64,000 nucleotides of DNA, taken from contig NC_061514.1 in NCBI RefSeq assembly GCF_022539505.1, positions 222,169,837-222,233,836 of the forward strand, in the 5' to 3' direction. Both the position numbers and the translations under genes were made by a program. The notes under the pieces are model-generated. The model worked only from the letters and a program-made list of their open reading frames with translations, had not been told where the DNA came from and ran no database searches. The first letter of the stretch is position 1. Every line of letters begins with the position of its first letter. Origin of the DNA: Lolium rigidum (Eukaryota; Streptophyta; Magnoliopsida; Poales; Poaceae). This document shows positions 35,258-47,083 of this stretch, one piece after another.

Positions 35258-37002
35258 TGTTGGAGATATGCCCAAGAGGCAATAATAAAGTGGTTATTAT
35301 AATATCTTTGAGTTTATGATAAATGTTTGCATACCATGCTATAATTGTATTAACCGAAACATTGATACATGTGTGTTATGTAAACAACAAGGAGTCCCTG
35401 GTAAGCCTCTTCTATAACTAGCTTGTTGATTAATAGATGATTATGGTTTCGTGATCATGAACATCGGATGTTATTAATAAAAAGGTTATGTCATTGGATG
35501 AATGATATAATGGACACACACCCAAATAAGCGTAGCATGAGATCAAGTCATTAAGTTCAACTTGCTATAAGCTTTCGATACATAGTTACCTAAGTCCTTT
35601 GACCATGAGATCATGTAAATCACTTACACCGGAAGGATGCTTTGATTACATCAAACGCCATTGCGTAAATCGATGGTTATAAAGATGGGATTAAGTATTC
35701 GGAAAGTGTGAGTTGAGGAATATGGATCAAGAGTGGGATTTGTCCATCCCGATGATGGATAGATATACTCTGGGCCCTCTCGGTGGAATGTCGTCTAATT
35801 AGCTTGCAAGCATGTGACTAGGTCACAAGAGATGACATACCACGGTTCGAGTAAAGAGTACTTGTTGGAAACGAGGTTGAACTAGGTATGGAGATACCGA
35901 TGATCGAACCTCGGACAAGTAAAGTATCGCATGACAAAGGGAATCAGTATCGTATGTTAATGGTTCAATCCATCACTAAGTTACCGCTGAATGTGTGGGA
36001 GCCATTATGGATCTCCAGGTCCCGCTATTGGTTATTGGTCGGAGAGGAGTCTCGATCATGTCCGCATAGTTCACGAACCGTAGGGTGACGCGTTTAAGGT
36101 TCGATGTTGTATAGTAGCTTCGAAATATGAGATGGAGACCAAATGTTGTTCGAAGTCTCGGATGAGATCCAGGACATCACGAGGAGGTCCGTAATGGTCC
36201 GGAGAATAAGATTCATATAATGGAAGTCATCTTCCGGGGTTCGCGAAAAGTTTCGGTGTTTTGACCGGAGCTTCTAGAAGGTTCTAGAGGGCCACCGGTG
36301 GGCCCACCACCCCGGGAGGGGCCACATGAGTGCTACATGGCCTAGTTGGCCAGGCACACTATGACATGTGGGCCCAAGTCGGCCAGCCCCTTAGAGATAA
36401 GATTTAAGTGATTTAAATTAGAGATAAGATCTATCTCTAGATTTGAATGGTTTAAATAAGAGATAAAGGTTTGGGGAGAGGTTTATCTCCTCCCCCCTTC
36501 TTGGTGCGACTTGGAGAGAGGTGGGGCCAGCCCTAGCCACCCCTCCCTCTATATATAGAGGTGAGGAGGATGGCTGGCCACCCGAAGGTTCCCTCTCCCA
36601 AAAACCTTAGCCGCCGATCTCTCTCCTCCACCGCTAGTCTGCTCCGGCTTGGCGAAGCCCTGTAGCTTTTCTCCTCCACCACCACCACCATGCCGTTGTG
36701 CTGCTGGGATTCCGAGGGGATCTACCACACCTCCGCTGCCCGCTGGAACAACGAGAGGACGGGTTTCATCGACACCGTACGCACGACCGACTACGGAAGT
36801 TATGCAGATTGCATCACGGACGATCGACTACATCAACAACGAGATATAATCTCGTAAGCTTTGGAATCTTCGAGGGTTAGTCTCACATCCTTCTCATTGC
36901 TTCGATCTTGGTAGATTAGATCTTGCTTCTTCCTAGATTGGATCTTGGTTTTTGTTCATGTTCACGGTAGAATTTTTTGTTTTCCATGCAACGATCCCAT
37001 CA
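35258..37002 (+). repeat. Copia 5' LTR
   Basis: Begins TGTTGGAGATATGCCC and ends CCCATCA. Length 1745 bp, followed after one base by the primer-binding site TGGTATCATAG. The U3 part includes CTCTGGGCCCTCTCGGTGG; the short GC-rich leader after the TATA box has CTCCACCACCACCACC. The left flank AGGAT (35253-35257) would be the target duplication; its partner lies outside the window. Confidence 0.9.
36550..36557 (+). promoter_or_regulatory. TATA box of Copia LTR
   Basis: TATATATA within CCTCTATATATAGAGGTG, about 450 bp before the LTR end, the usual position for the Angela/BARE LTR promoter. Confidence 0.65.
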
Positions 37003-38207
37003 GTGGTATCATAGTCGTGTCTATGCATAGATCTGTTGCACGAGTAGAACACAATGGTTTTTATGGGCGTTGATGCTTTTGTTGTTTTTAGTTAGTGTAC
37101 TTTGCATCTTGCGGGATGGTGGGATGAAGCGGCCCGGGCTAACTTTACATGACCGCGTCTCATGAGACTTGCTCCACGCTTGACATGCAATTTGTATCGC
37201 ATAAGTGGCTTTGCGGGTGTCTGTCTCTCCCACCATAGTGAAGATTCAATCTACTCTTTCTATTGACAACACTAGTATCACCGTTGTGGTTCATGTTCAT
37301 AGGTAGATTGGATCTTACTCGAAAACCCTAAACCACGTAAAATGTGCAAACCAAATTAGAGGCATCTAACTTGTTTTTGCAGGGTTTGGTGATGTGATAT
37401 GGCCATGTGATGATGATTATATTTGATGTATGAGATGTTCATTATTGTATTATGGCAACCGACAGGAGCCTAATGGTTGTCTTTAATTTTTGTTAAAGAC
37501 CTGAGTGTCTATTCATCATGTAATAGCTTTATTTCAAGTAGTTGTTATAGTAGCTATAAGTGATGGACAACCATGAAGCGGCGCCACCGACCTTGACGCC
37601 ATGCTCGGTGATGATGGAGATCATGTCCGTGCTTTGGAGATGGAGATCAAAAGCACAAGAAGAAAGGCCATATCATATCACACATTATGAATTGCATGTG
37701 ATGTTAATCCTTTTTGCATCTTATTTTGCTTAGATCGCGACGGTAGCATTATACGATGATCCCTCTCACTAAATATCAACATAATAAAGTGTTCATCCTT
37801 AGTATGCACTGTTGCTAAGACTTGTCGTTTCGAAGCATCACGTGATGATCGGGTGTGATAGATTCTACATGTGCATACAACGGGTGCAAGCCAGATTTGC
37901 ACACGCGGATATTAAGGTAGCCTTGACGAGCCTAGCATGTACAGACATGGTCTCGGAACACGGAATACCGAAAGGTAGAGCATGAGTCATATGAATGATA
38001 TGATGAACACTTTGAGTGTTCGCCTTTGAAACTACATCTTTTCTCGTGAAGATCGGACTTGGTGTAGTGGATTTGGTTCGTGTAATCACTAAGACAATGT
38101 GAGGGATGTTGTTTTGAGTGGGAGTTCACCTAGTTAATTTAAGAATTAAAATTGAACTCAATTTATCATAAACTTAGTCTAAAGTCTTTGCAAATATGTT
38201 GTAGATC

Positions 38208-39134
38208 ATGGCGGGCCCCTCCACAATTTTAACTAGTTCCTAGAGAAAGAAAAGCTTAAAAGCAATGGTAGCAACTTCACTGACTGGTTCCGTCATGTGA
38301 GGATTTTCCTCACTGGTGGAAACCTGCAATATGTGCTCGATGCACCGCTAGGTGCCCCACCTGCAGAAACTGAAACCGATGAAGTAAAGAATGTTTACGA
38401 GACTCGGAAAACTCGGTACTCCCAAGTTCAGTGTGCCATCTTGTGCATCCTAGAGGCAGAGCTCCAAAAGCGTTTTGAGCACCACGACCCCCGTGAGCTA
38501 GTCCGTGAGCTCAAAGCTATCTTTGAAACTCATGCGGCCGTGGAAAGCTCCGAGGCCTCAAAACATTTCTTTGGCTGCATGATGGAAGAGGGTAGCTCCG
38601 TTAGCAAGCACGTGCTCAAGATGTCTGGGCACGCGAAGAAGCTCAGTGACTTGGGGATTGTGATTCCTAACCAACTAGGTATTCATCGTGTACTCCAATC
38701 ACTTCCACCTAGTTACAAGAACTTTGTGATGAACTACAACATGCAGCACATGAACAAGGAGTTACCTGAACTCTTCTCCATGCTAAAATCTGCTGAGGTG
38801 GAGATGCAGAAAGAGCACCAACTGTTGATGGTCAACAAGACCACCAGTTTCAAGAAGCAGGGCAAGCCTAACAACAAGGACAACTTCAAGAAGGGCGGCA
38901 AGAAAGCTGCTGCGCCTCCTGAGAAGCCTAATGCTGGCCCTAAGCCTGATACTGTGTGCTTTTACTGCAAGGAGAAGGGGCACTGGAAGCGCAATTGCTC
39001 CAAATACTTGGCTGATCTGAAGAGGGGCCTCATCAAGAAGAAAGGTATATTTGATATACATGTTATTGATGTCTATCTTACTGGTAATCGTAGTAGTGCA
39101 TGGGTATTTGATACTGGTTAGGTTGCTCACATTT
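38208..39134 (+). pseudogene. Copia gag and first residues of protease
   Basis: ATG at 38208 opens the gag, but a shift near 38240 moves the reading to the frame that runs clean to 39121. Visible parts: NFTDWFRHVRIFLTGGNLQY, the UBN2-type gag core with LQKRFEHHDPRELVRELKAI and IHRVLQSLPPSYKNFVMNYN, a Lys-rich stretch, then the zinc knuckle CFYCKEKGHWKRNC (CX2CX4HX4C) at 38957-38998. The protease start SSAWVFDTG is followed by TAG at 39119-39121. The frame is then split at 39134 by the Gypsy insertion. The protein packages element RNA; this copy is inactive. Confidence 0.9.
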
Positions 39135-40309
39135 TGTTATCACCAGATTTTGGCCAAATCAGGAGATGGGCCGTTATTGAGATGGGCTTGAAGGATGTAC
39201 ACGTGGAGCGTCTTTGAAGCGGCCTTGCGCGAAGAGTTTGGGCTAGATTGCCCGTGTATCTGTAAATTATAGTAGATCGCATCTTAGTTTAGAAGTAAAA
39301 GTTAGAGTTTAACCCGTGCACGGTTAGGTGCACACCTGAATTAGAAAGTCCCCTGAACTATAAATATGTATCTAGGGTTATCGAGAAAAGAAGGACAATC
39401 ACGTTCACAACAAACACAAACCAGGCGCATCGCCACCCCTTGTTTCGAGGGTTTCTTCCGGGTAATCATCATGCTGCCTAGATCGCATCTTTCGATCTAG
39501 GCAGTACACGTTTATTCGATTACCTTGTGTTACTCGTGCTGAAGCGTTGTTGATGGCGAGTAGCACTATTTATCGTAGATGTTTAGGGGCTTGCATTGAT
39601 GCTTTTCTTATGCTTATTTGCTTAGCAATGCTGTCCCTCGATATCTAGCTGCCCTTACACCTAGCTGGGTGTAAGGGCAGCACCCTGCTCGTTCGTTACT
39701 TAGTAGATCCGATCTGTTATAGTTGCTCCTTGTTCTTCAAGGATTAGTTTAATATCTCGCATGATTAGGCCTTATGCTCGGGGTTGGATGATCCGGTAGT
39801 GCGTTAGGTGTTGTTTTACCATTCCTATGAGGGATGTTCCGGGAATTGACTTAACGTTGGTTTTTAGGCCTCTTTTAGGGATAGTTTCCATCATCTTTCG
39901 TATCTGCTAGGCCCAACTACGCGTAGGATGTTCCGGTCATGCGGTGAAAACCCTAAACTGTCGTAGATTGGTTTAGCTTTGTTCCGATCAAGCGGGATCC
40001 CCGGGTCATCGTAAATCCAACGTGAACCATGAGGCGATCGGCTCTTTGAGCCGATCCGCGAGGCAACCCGAGAGCCGATAGGGCTCGTATTTAATGTTTA
40101 CGTGTCTACCATGCAGGAGACTAATCGAAGCAATCCAACACCTTCCCGATCAGGTCTAGGTCGGTGGCACGCCCTTGCAACCGCCGGGACGTGTCGCTGG
40201 AACCTTGCGGGACGACGCGAGACGCCAGGGCCCACTAAGCGGCCGTGGGAGTCTCCCGGCTCTTCGTGTTGCTTAACCACTGCTCGCCGGTGAGTTTTGG
40301 CAGGCAACA
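39135..40309 (+). repeat. Gypsy-PMD 5' LTR
   Basis: TGTTATCACC...GGCAACA, 1175 bp. Downstream of its TATA box lie two strong hairpins: a 12-bp stem (39474-39485 with 39493-39504) and a 14-bp stem (39648-39661 with 39668-39681). Near the 3' end is an ATCGGCTCTTTGAGCCGAT inverted pair. Confidence 0.92.
39359..39365 (+). promoter_or_regulatory. TATA box of Gypsy-PMD LTR
   Basis: TATAAAT about 225 bp into the LTR, the only good TATA in U3; the matching box in the 3' LTR is at 47308-47314. Transcription would place both LTR hairpins in the RNA leader. Confidence 0.6.
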
Positions 40310-40370
40310 CATTCTGGCACGCCCGGTGGGACACTTTCTCGCAACAACTACGTCAACATCGGCAGCCAAG

Positions 40371-43139
40371 ATGTCGGACGAACCGATCAAGTACGAGGAT
40401 CCGCTCGCGAGCATCGAAGAAATACGATGAGCTGAAGGCCATCCTCGAAGCCGAACTCATCGGCTCCTTTGAGAAGACCCGTTCGCACGGTATCAGGTTC
40501 AAAGGATTCAAACCCCAAGGCGCGCTCGAGGGTTTGGATCTGTCTCTCCCTTCGGAGGAACGTACCAGAGCCCTGCGTCAGGAAATCAACTACGTTGTGG
40601 CTCATTCTGTACATCGGCATTCTGAGAGCCTGGTGAATACTCTGGAGCGCGTTGTGCTTCATGTGGTGCAAGAAATCATGAAGCATCGGTACTCCCCGTC
40701 GGGACCCGCTCTAGGGACTCACCAGGGAGAGATACAGTTCCACACTAGGCCACCACTACCGTTCGCAATGGCAGCTCCACAGCAACAAGGTTCACCGGCA
40801 TACGTTGTCTACAAGGTTGGGGGTGATCCTGGCGACTACCAGTTCTTGTATGAGCCGCCCAAGGAGATCCCACATGGATACGTGTGCACATATGTGCCGG
40901 ACTGCAACAACTGGACGCGCGCGATCCAAACTTCGGCAGGAGGAATTGCCGGAGCAGGAGCGATGGTTACGGCAGGAGGGAGTTCTGGAGCAGATGCTGA
41001 GAAACAGGCGTGGCTGACTAAATATGCCACTACAACGAGTCCGGACAGCTCAACCTTACAGCTCCTACCGTGGATCAGATCAGCGCAATCCTGAGAGATC
41101 AGTTCGGTATCCTGCCGAAGAAGAAAACAATCGGCTATTCCAAGCCGTATCCCAATGAGTATGACCTGATCCCGCTGCCTCCTAAATATCGGCTCCCTGA
41201 CTTCACAAAATTCAGTGGATCAGAAGGATCTAGCTCCATCGAGCACGTGAGCCGATACTTGGCACAGTTGGGCATGGTTTCAGCATCAGAGCAGCTACGT
41301 GTGAGGTTCTTTGCCCAATCTCTCACGGGTCCAGCCTTTGGGTGGTACACTTCGTTACCCCCAGATTCAGTTCGGACTTGGAAGCAGCTGGAAGAGCAGT
41401 TTCACATACAATATCATTCAGAAGCTACTGAAGCTGGCATTGCCGATCTGACGCAGGTTCGGCAAAGGCGAGGAGAGACGGTGTCTGAATACATTCAACA
41501 TTTCAGAACTGTCAAGAACCGATGTTATTCGATTCATTTATCCGAGAAAGAAGCGATCGAGCTGGCCGTGGCAGAGCCTCGCAGCGCCACTCAAGGATCC
41601 GACGTTCCAAGTGGAGTACAATTCGTTAGCGCACATGGTCCGGAGACCGACTTCGTATGAACGGCGCCACCCGAACCGTACCAAGACAAGTTCAAGCGCA
41701 CGATAGGCACTGGTCGATGCTCGAAGAGGATGAAGATTCCGTGGAAGATCGGGAAGTCGCGGTGGCTGAATGGACTCGGACGCCGGTTCCGGTGTCCCGC
41801 AAATGGGTGAAACAACCGGGGCCTCCAAGAGGGTTGACTTCGATTTAAGCAAAGCCGAGCAGATTTTTGATTTGTCGTCGAAGGAGAAACAGTTGAAGTT
41901 ACCCGAAGGCCACAAAATCCCTACGTCGCAAGAGATGAACGGTAGGCCATACTGCAAATGGCATCACACGTTTACCCACACCACCAACGATTGCAAAGTA
42001 TTGCGCGCGCAGATTCAAATGGCGATAGAATCAGGCCGATTAACCTTCGGACAATTTGCCATGAAAGTAGACACATGCCCGTTTCCTGGCGTCAACATGG
42101 TGGACCTTAGTCACTCCATAAGGTGCGAGCCAGGGTTCACTGTTGGTGTCAACATGGCAGGGCGTGTGAGCCGCCATGGCAAAGATAAAGCAGAGAGCAG
42201 CCACGCCCGTGGCAAGGATAAAGAGGAGGCCGATCCACGCGACCGGCCCCAATATGATGATAGACGGTACCGATCGAGGAGGAAGTGAGAAGCGTGCGGT
42301 ATCAACGACCACTCTCCGCGCATCTCCTTAACAAATACGAGCAGCAATATGACCAACGTCGGCGCTACGACGTAGATGATGAGAGATATCGTCGGTCTGA
42401 TGCAGAGGACAGGAGGTATCGTCGGCATGATAGAGACAATGACGGGTACGAGCGTCACGCTAGAGGGAGGTCAAGGGAGCAAGAAGACGTGGATAGGCAT
42501 TGGGACTGTCCTTTCTTTAAACATTGCTGGGACTCAGGAATGAGCCGATTGCCAACAATCGAGAACCGCCTGAATGCGGACGAGCAAAGGAAGGGAACAA
42601 ATGAGGTTTCAGTGTTCAAACGTCTAGGGCCTCTCCCACCTCAGAACAAACGAGCTGAGTCGTCTCAAGAGGAAGACTTTGAGGAGTCAGATGAAGAAGA
42701 AGATAGGTATCACCGACCAAGGTGGTGCCCTGATGGACTCAGCCATTCTCAGAAGCGTAGGGTGCAGCGGCTACGAAACCTGGAGGAAGCCGAAGCACAG
42801 TACCTGTACACGTTGAGAAAAGCACGTCCCGATCTGGCCGTGAAAATTCAGCAAACATTGGAGACGGAGGCGCGCCCGCCAAAGAAAGTGTGGCGCCCCA
42901 AACAGACAAAAGCCGATGCAGAGGCATCGGCTGATACAAACATGGTGTCCTTGCTCCCGTCAGAGTTTTGTGGTCCAAAACATGGTGAGCATACCTCGAG
43001 CACGTCACGAAAACCAAGGAGTGGTAAACCCTCATTAAGCATTGCAATGAAAAAGGAGGCCGATTCTAGCAATCGGCCAAAATTATCCTCGACATACGTT
43101 TTGCCTGTGTTCAGCATTGATCTAACAGAGGATGCATGA
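40371..43139 (+). pseudogene. Gypsy-PMD gag (broken into several frames)
   Basis: ATG at 40371 starts MSDEPIKYEDPLAS; a shift near 40423 leads to the main frame (ELKAILEAELIGSFEKTRSH and onward). The retrotrans-gag core is at 41070-41560: PDFTKFSGSEGSSSIEHVSR, RFFAQSLTGPAFGWYTSLPP, FHIQYHSEATEAGIADLTQV. After more shifts (near 41000, 41650 and 42285) come KAEQIFDLSSKEKQLKLPEG, a Cys/His segment YCKWHHTFTHTTNDCKV, an Arg/Asp/Tyr-rich stretch, a second Cys/His motif WDCPFFKHCWDSG, and an acidic C-terminus ending VFSIDLTEDA. A Tat-like gag several hundred residues long with no protease fused behind it. Frameshifts make this copy inactive. Confidence 0.85.
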
Positions 43140-43433
43140 AGAGCCGATACCCTCAATTACTTGAAAGAATCGGCTCGGGGGCACTTAGATGGATAAGACA
43201 CGAGGATGCGAAGTTTGAAGTGGCTGTCAAATGGCCAGCAGCTCAAGAAATATTCCCCGAATATGTGAGATGATGGACATTGAAGTATGGGGGCCGATGC
43301 ATAAATAAATCGGCCGTAAAAAAAAGAAAAATACAAATTTTTTAAGCACAGCCGATGTACAGACATCGACTCTAGAATAAAAAGACGATGCACGGCCATC
43401 GACAGGTACAAGTTCAGTAAAACATTTATTAGT
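43140..43433. other. Spacer between convergent gag and PMD gene
   Basis: About 290 bp separate the two convergent genes. It holds six GCCGAT/ATCGGC motifs (43142, 43170, both sides of 43282-43316, 43351 and nearby) and an A-rich run. It would contain the 3' end signals of the PMD transcript. Confidence 0.5.
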
Positions 43434-46400
43434 TTACACAGAGAGGTTCTTCTGAAGAAATGCGTGGAGAGCGTGAAGGGCGTCAACACGGATACGATCT
43501 ACTTCGGCGATCTCAGCCTCGTCGTCCTCGTCTTTGCCCGTCACCAGCTGACTGCTCAGGGCACGAATTTCAGCCAGATCGGTTTTCAGATCGGCTGTGA
43601 GGCCTTGTGCTTCCTCTCGAGAGCGGGCAATGAGGGTTTCCTTGTCTTGGATAAGCTGCTTGGTCACCCTAACCCTCTCTTCAAGGTTCTCCAGTTCCTT
43701 ACGCAGGGTCTCGAGTTCAGCACTATTGGCAGAAGTGTCAGTTTTGGCGTCTAAAGCAGCCTTTTTCTCATTGAGCCGGTGACACTTCTCTGCAATATCG
43801 GCTCTCAACGGAAGCTGGGCGTGACGAAGGATAATTCTTTGACGAGCCGACTGCACTCTTGACCTGAAGGCCGACAGGGTCACAGCTGGCCAAAGCTTCA
43901 CCTGCAGTGTCACCGGGAGATGGGGCTGGATTTCTTCGAGGATGCCCTTGACTGCCTCGGGGTTTTCAACCAGGGTCTCCACTGAGGAGGAAAGCAAGGC
44001 CTTGAGACGCTGGAGTGGACCATGGACCGTGCCAGGATTTGGCTCTTCACCTGCCTTGGAAGTAGCTGGCTCGATGGATTCCGGATCGAACGTCAGTAAG
44101 CTTGAAAGATCACAACCCTGACAGACGAACAAGAGCGGTATGAGTATACAACAAAGGAAAGGGTAGAGCCAAGGGAGTGGAGTGTACCTCTCCCAAAGCA
44201 GGAGGAGCGGCCGATGTTGCGACAATCGGCTCTTCCGTGGACTTGGCTAGGTTAGCCACTTGGTCAGCTACGCTCGTCGAGGTGGCCAGATCTAGTGTGG
44301 CGGATGGCATCAATACCTCTTCAACGTTCCCGCTAGAGGTCTTATTAGTCTGCAAAAGAAATGGTGAGCCGATCCAAGTAGCAATGGGGTGACATGAAAT
44401 ATGAGCTGGTGAAGTAATTACATTTGAAACCTCCTGGCTTGGCGAGGAAACTTGTGAGTCTTTGCGAGCCCTTATGACGCATCGACGCTTCACGCGTGAC
44501 CCTGTTTTGATTGGAGCTTGAGGAGCAACAGGCTCGGGAGTCGACCTTTTCTTAGAAACCGACGATGGCAAGTCCGTCTGGCTCTGTGTGGTGGATCTCC
44601 CGGAGTTGCCCGGGTTCGAGTCCCTTTGGCTGGACTGTACCTCCCCGCTGGAGTTCTCTTCGGTGGAAGTCTGTAAAAAGCTTGTACAAACATGTTGGAA
44701 AAAACTGGGAGGACAGATAGATTTAGTCGGGGCACGAGTCAGCTTACATGCAAGTTTTTCTAGACAGGAGCTTTGCGCTTCAGGGTCTTCCTGGCAGCTA
44801 CTTTCCTCACCGCCTTCCTCGCCTGGGTTGAGGCTCGGGGGGCAACGGGCCCCGAAGATGCCTTACTCTTGGGAGCCGATTTTGGCGAAATCGGCTGGCT
44901 CTGCATTATGACCTTCTTTAGGGGCGGCGAGCTGCGCAGAAAAGAACTACCAAAGCTGGTGGAAGGAATGTGAAGGGAGAGCCATCGGTCTGCACGGGTT
45001 CTGGGCCGTCTTGTTCCTGCCAAGAGATAGAACCAGGTTTTTAGACGATCGTCATGAGCAATTGCAAGAAATTTATATGTAATGGTACCTGATGTGCAGG
45101 AATGTCATATTCGGCATCAAGTTGCTTCAGCAACGGTCCTAGAGCTTTTCTGAAGGCGTGGGTCTTCCACATGGACCACCAAATCTCGAAACCATCGGTA
45201 GTGGTGGTGAAACAGAGGTTGTGAGGAATTGGGATGGCCAGAGCGTCAAAGAAGGTATAGCACCTTTGGCCAGTAAGGATGTCAGGCAGTTCAGCTCTGC
45301 TTGCTGTCAGGTGGTGGAGAAAGAAGTGTGGGGGCACTTGCCCGAGACCAAGCTGCCGAGCTACTACCACCGGTTGGTAAGACTCGTAACCAGGCTTGAT
45401 GATCCGGTTAGAGGTACTCATGCCAACTGGGAGAAAGCAAGGACGGATCATGATAGAGTACAAGTGCCGGGTGCTAGCGTCATCGGCAAAGCTGTCTAAC
45501 CGGAAGGAGACTGGATTCTCAAAGTTCTCCGATTCGGTATAAGGGAAGAACAGGGGGTTGCCCAAGCCTTGGAAGAAAATCTTGAACCACTCTGCTTGCT
45601 TCCTTAGGGATCAGCCTGCTGCCTGGGAGGATATACAGAGCTTGACCATAGCTAGTGCATCGTATCTCCTTCCCATTAGCATCCGGGAAGGTGCAGGTGG
45701 CCAAAGATGGGAAGTTTGGGATCCGGTTACGAAAGTACAGCTGAGCCCATAACTGAATAAACCACCAGGGGCCTCCTGTTTTAACTGTCTTTTGAGAGAA
45801 CAGTTTGACCGACGTCAGTTGAAGAGATCGATAGACCTCTCCAAGGAACAGTTTACCAAGGCCAAGTTGAGTGCCTTTGGCGAGTTCGTAGGCCAGGGAG
45901 AGGTAATTCTTGGTTGGGGCAAGTGAAGGACCACAGTATACGAAGTGCTCCAGCCAGAAGTTCAAGAAGGCCGTGTGTTCTCTTTCGGTTACAGGGCCTT
46001 TGGTTTTCATATAACGCCTGGGGTAGGCGCCCCAGCTTGTACACTCTATTTTAGAGGAGAGGGTGAAAGGGACTTTTGGCAACTTAAAGGCAGAGGGGCT
46101 GGGGGATGCAATGTCCAGGCCTGTGATCATGGCCACGTCCAGCAGAGTTGGTGTCATGGGGCCATGACCGAACATGAAGCAATTCAGTGCATCAGACCAA
46201 AAGTAGCCGATGGTTTTCAGAATGTTCTCATTCTTTTCAAGAGGAGACAATGATAATGACAAAGCATCGGCTATCCCTATCGTTTCCCAAGTAGCATAAT
46301 GGGTTTTAGACACTCTATTATACCATGCGACCCAACCTTCAGGAGGATTAGGCCAGGCTCGCAGGCAGTCGGCCCAGGAAGTCAGATCTAAATTCTGGTT

Positions 46401-46654
46401 CACGAAGGGGATTCTATTGGCCTCGCATGAGATTAAGTGAGCGGGACTCTTGGAAGCACGGGGGCCAAGACACATAGAATTTGGGAGAGAGGGATGCGGC
46501 AGCAGGATGTCGGAAACCTAAAATTAATAACATAATGGGATATTAATTCAGGTGTTTGCTGTTCGATCCTAACATTGATTCGAATGGCGAAGAAGCGGTT
46601 GAGTGTTACCTTCAGACCAGAGACCATGGCGTTGGTGTTGGATGATGCCGCCAT
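43434..46654 (-). pseudogene. Plant mobile domain (PMD) protein gene, six exons, antisense inside the Gypsy element
   Basis: Exons in transcript order: 46654-46610, 46517-45089, 45016-44748, 44670-44422, 44349-44188, 44117-43434, with GT-AG introns, essentially all phase 0. Exons 1-2 encode MAASSNTNAMVSGLK then the PMD (aminotransferase-like plant mobile domain, as in MAIN/MAIL proteins): WETIGIADALSLSLSPLEKN, FWSDALNCFMFGHGPMTPTL, LDVAMITGLDIASPS, WLEHFVYCGPSLAPTKNYLS, GGPWWFIQLWAQLYFRNRIP. Exons 3-5 are Ser/Pro/Lys-rich and disordered-looking. Exon 6 has a long coiled coil (AELETLRKELENLEERVRVT) and ends FLQKNLSV. A 4-bp duplication near 45598 shifts the PMD frame and exon 3 also has a shift, so this copy is disabled. 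PMD proteins in Arabidopsis act with PP7L in silencing of transposons and gene expression; the role here is inferred only. Confidence 0.82.
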
Positions 46655-47083
46655 TTGATGCGCTGCGGAGTTGGGACGACGCAGTTTAGATCTGAGGTTC
46701 GTGGAGCTGCTTGGGCGGCGATTTTGGGGATCTGAGTTTGCTTTCTCAGGCGGAGGTCGCAGGTTACGGTTTGGAGGGGCAATTAGGTTGGCCTTGCTCG
46801 TGTTTTATGGTAGAGGCCGATGCGATGCCATCGGCTCTTTTGGGGGTTGTTTAACTTTGACTGTCGGCGAAGTTAACTAGAAGCCGATTGCTCAAGAGAG
46901 AAAGGACAGAAGAAGAGCCGATTGCTCGGAAATTGCCACAACTGTCAAATCGTGCAGAGAAGTTGGGAAGGCAAGTCGTCATGATGAAGCATACTGCGAC
47001 GGTTCTGTTCTGCCACGACATGACCCTTCGAAGGAAAAACAGAGTGGTTTTGAAATTATCATTACCAAAACCAGGGGGGCATG
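46655..47083 (-). promoter_or_regulatory. Probable promoter region of the antisense PMD gene
   Basis: The 430 bp between the PMD start codon and the 3' LTR would hold its promoter and 5' UTR. It includes an inverted motif pair GCCGAT...ATCGGC (about 46817-46837) and two more GCCGAT copies (46874, 46919). No TATA box is obvious. The last bases (CCAGGGGGGCATG) are the retroelement's polypurine tract on the plus strand. Confidence 0.4.
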
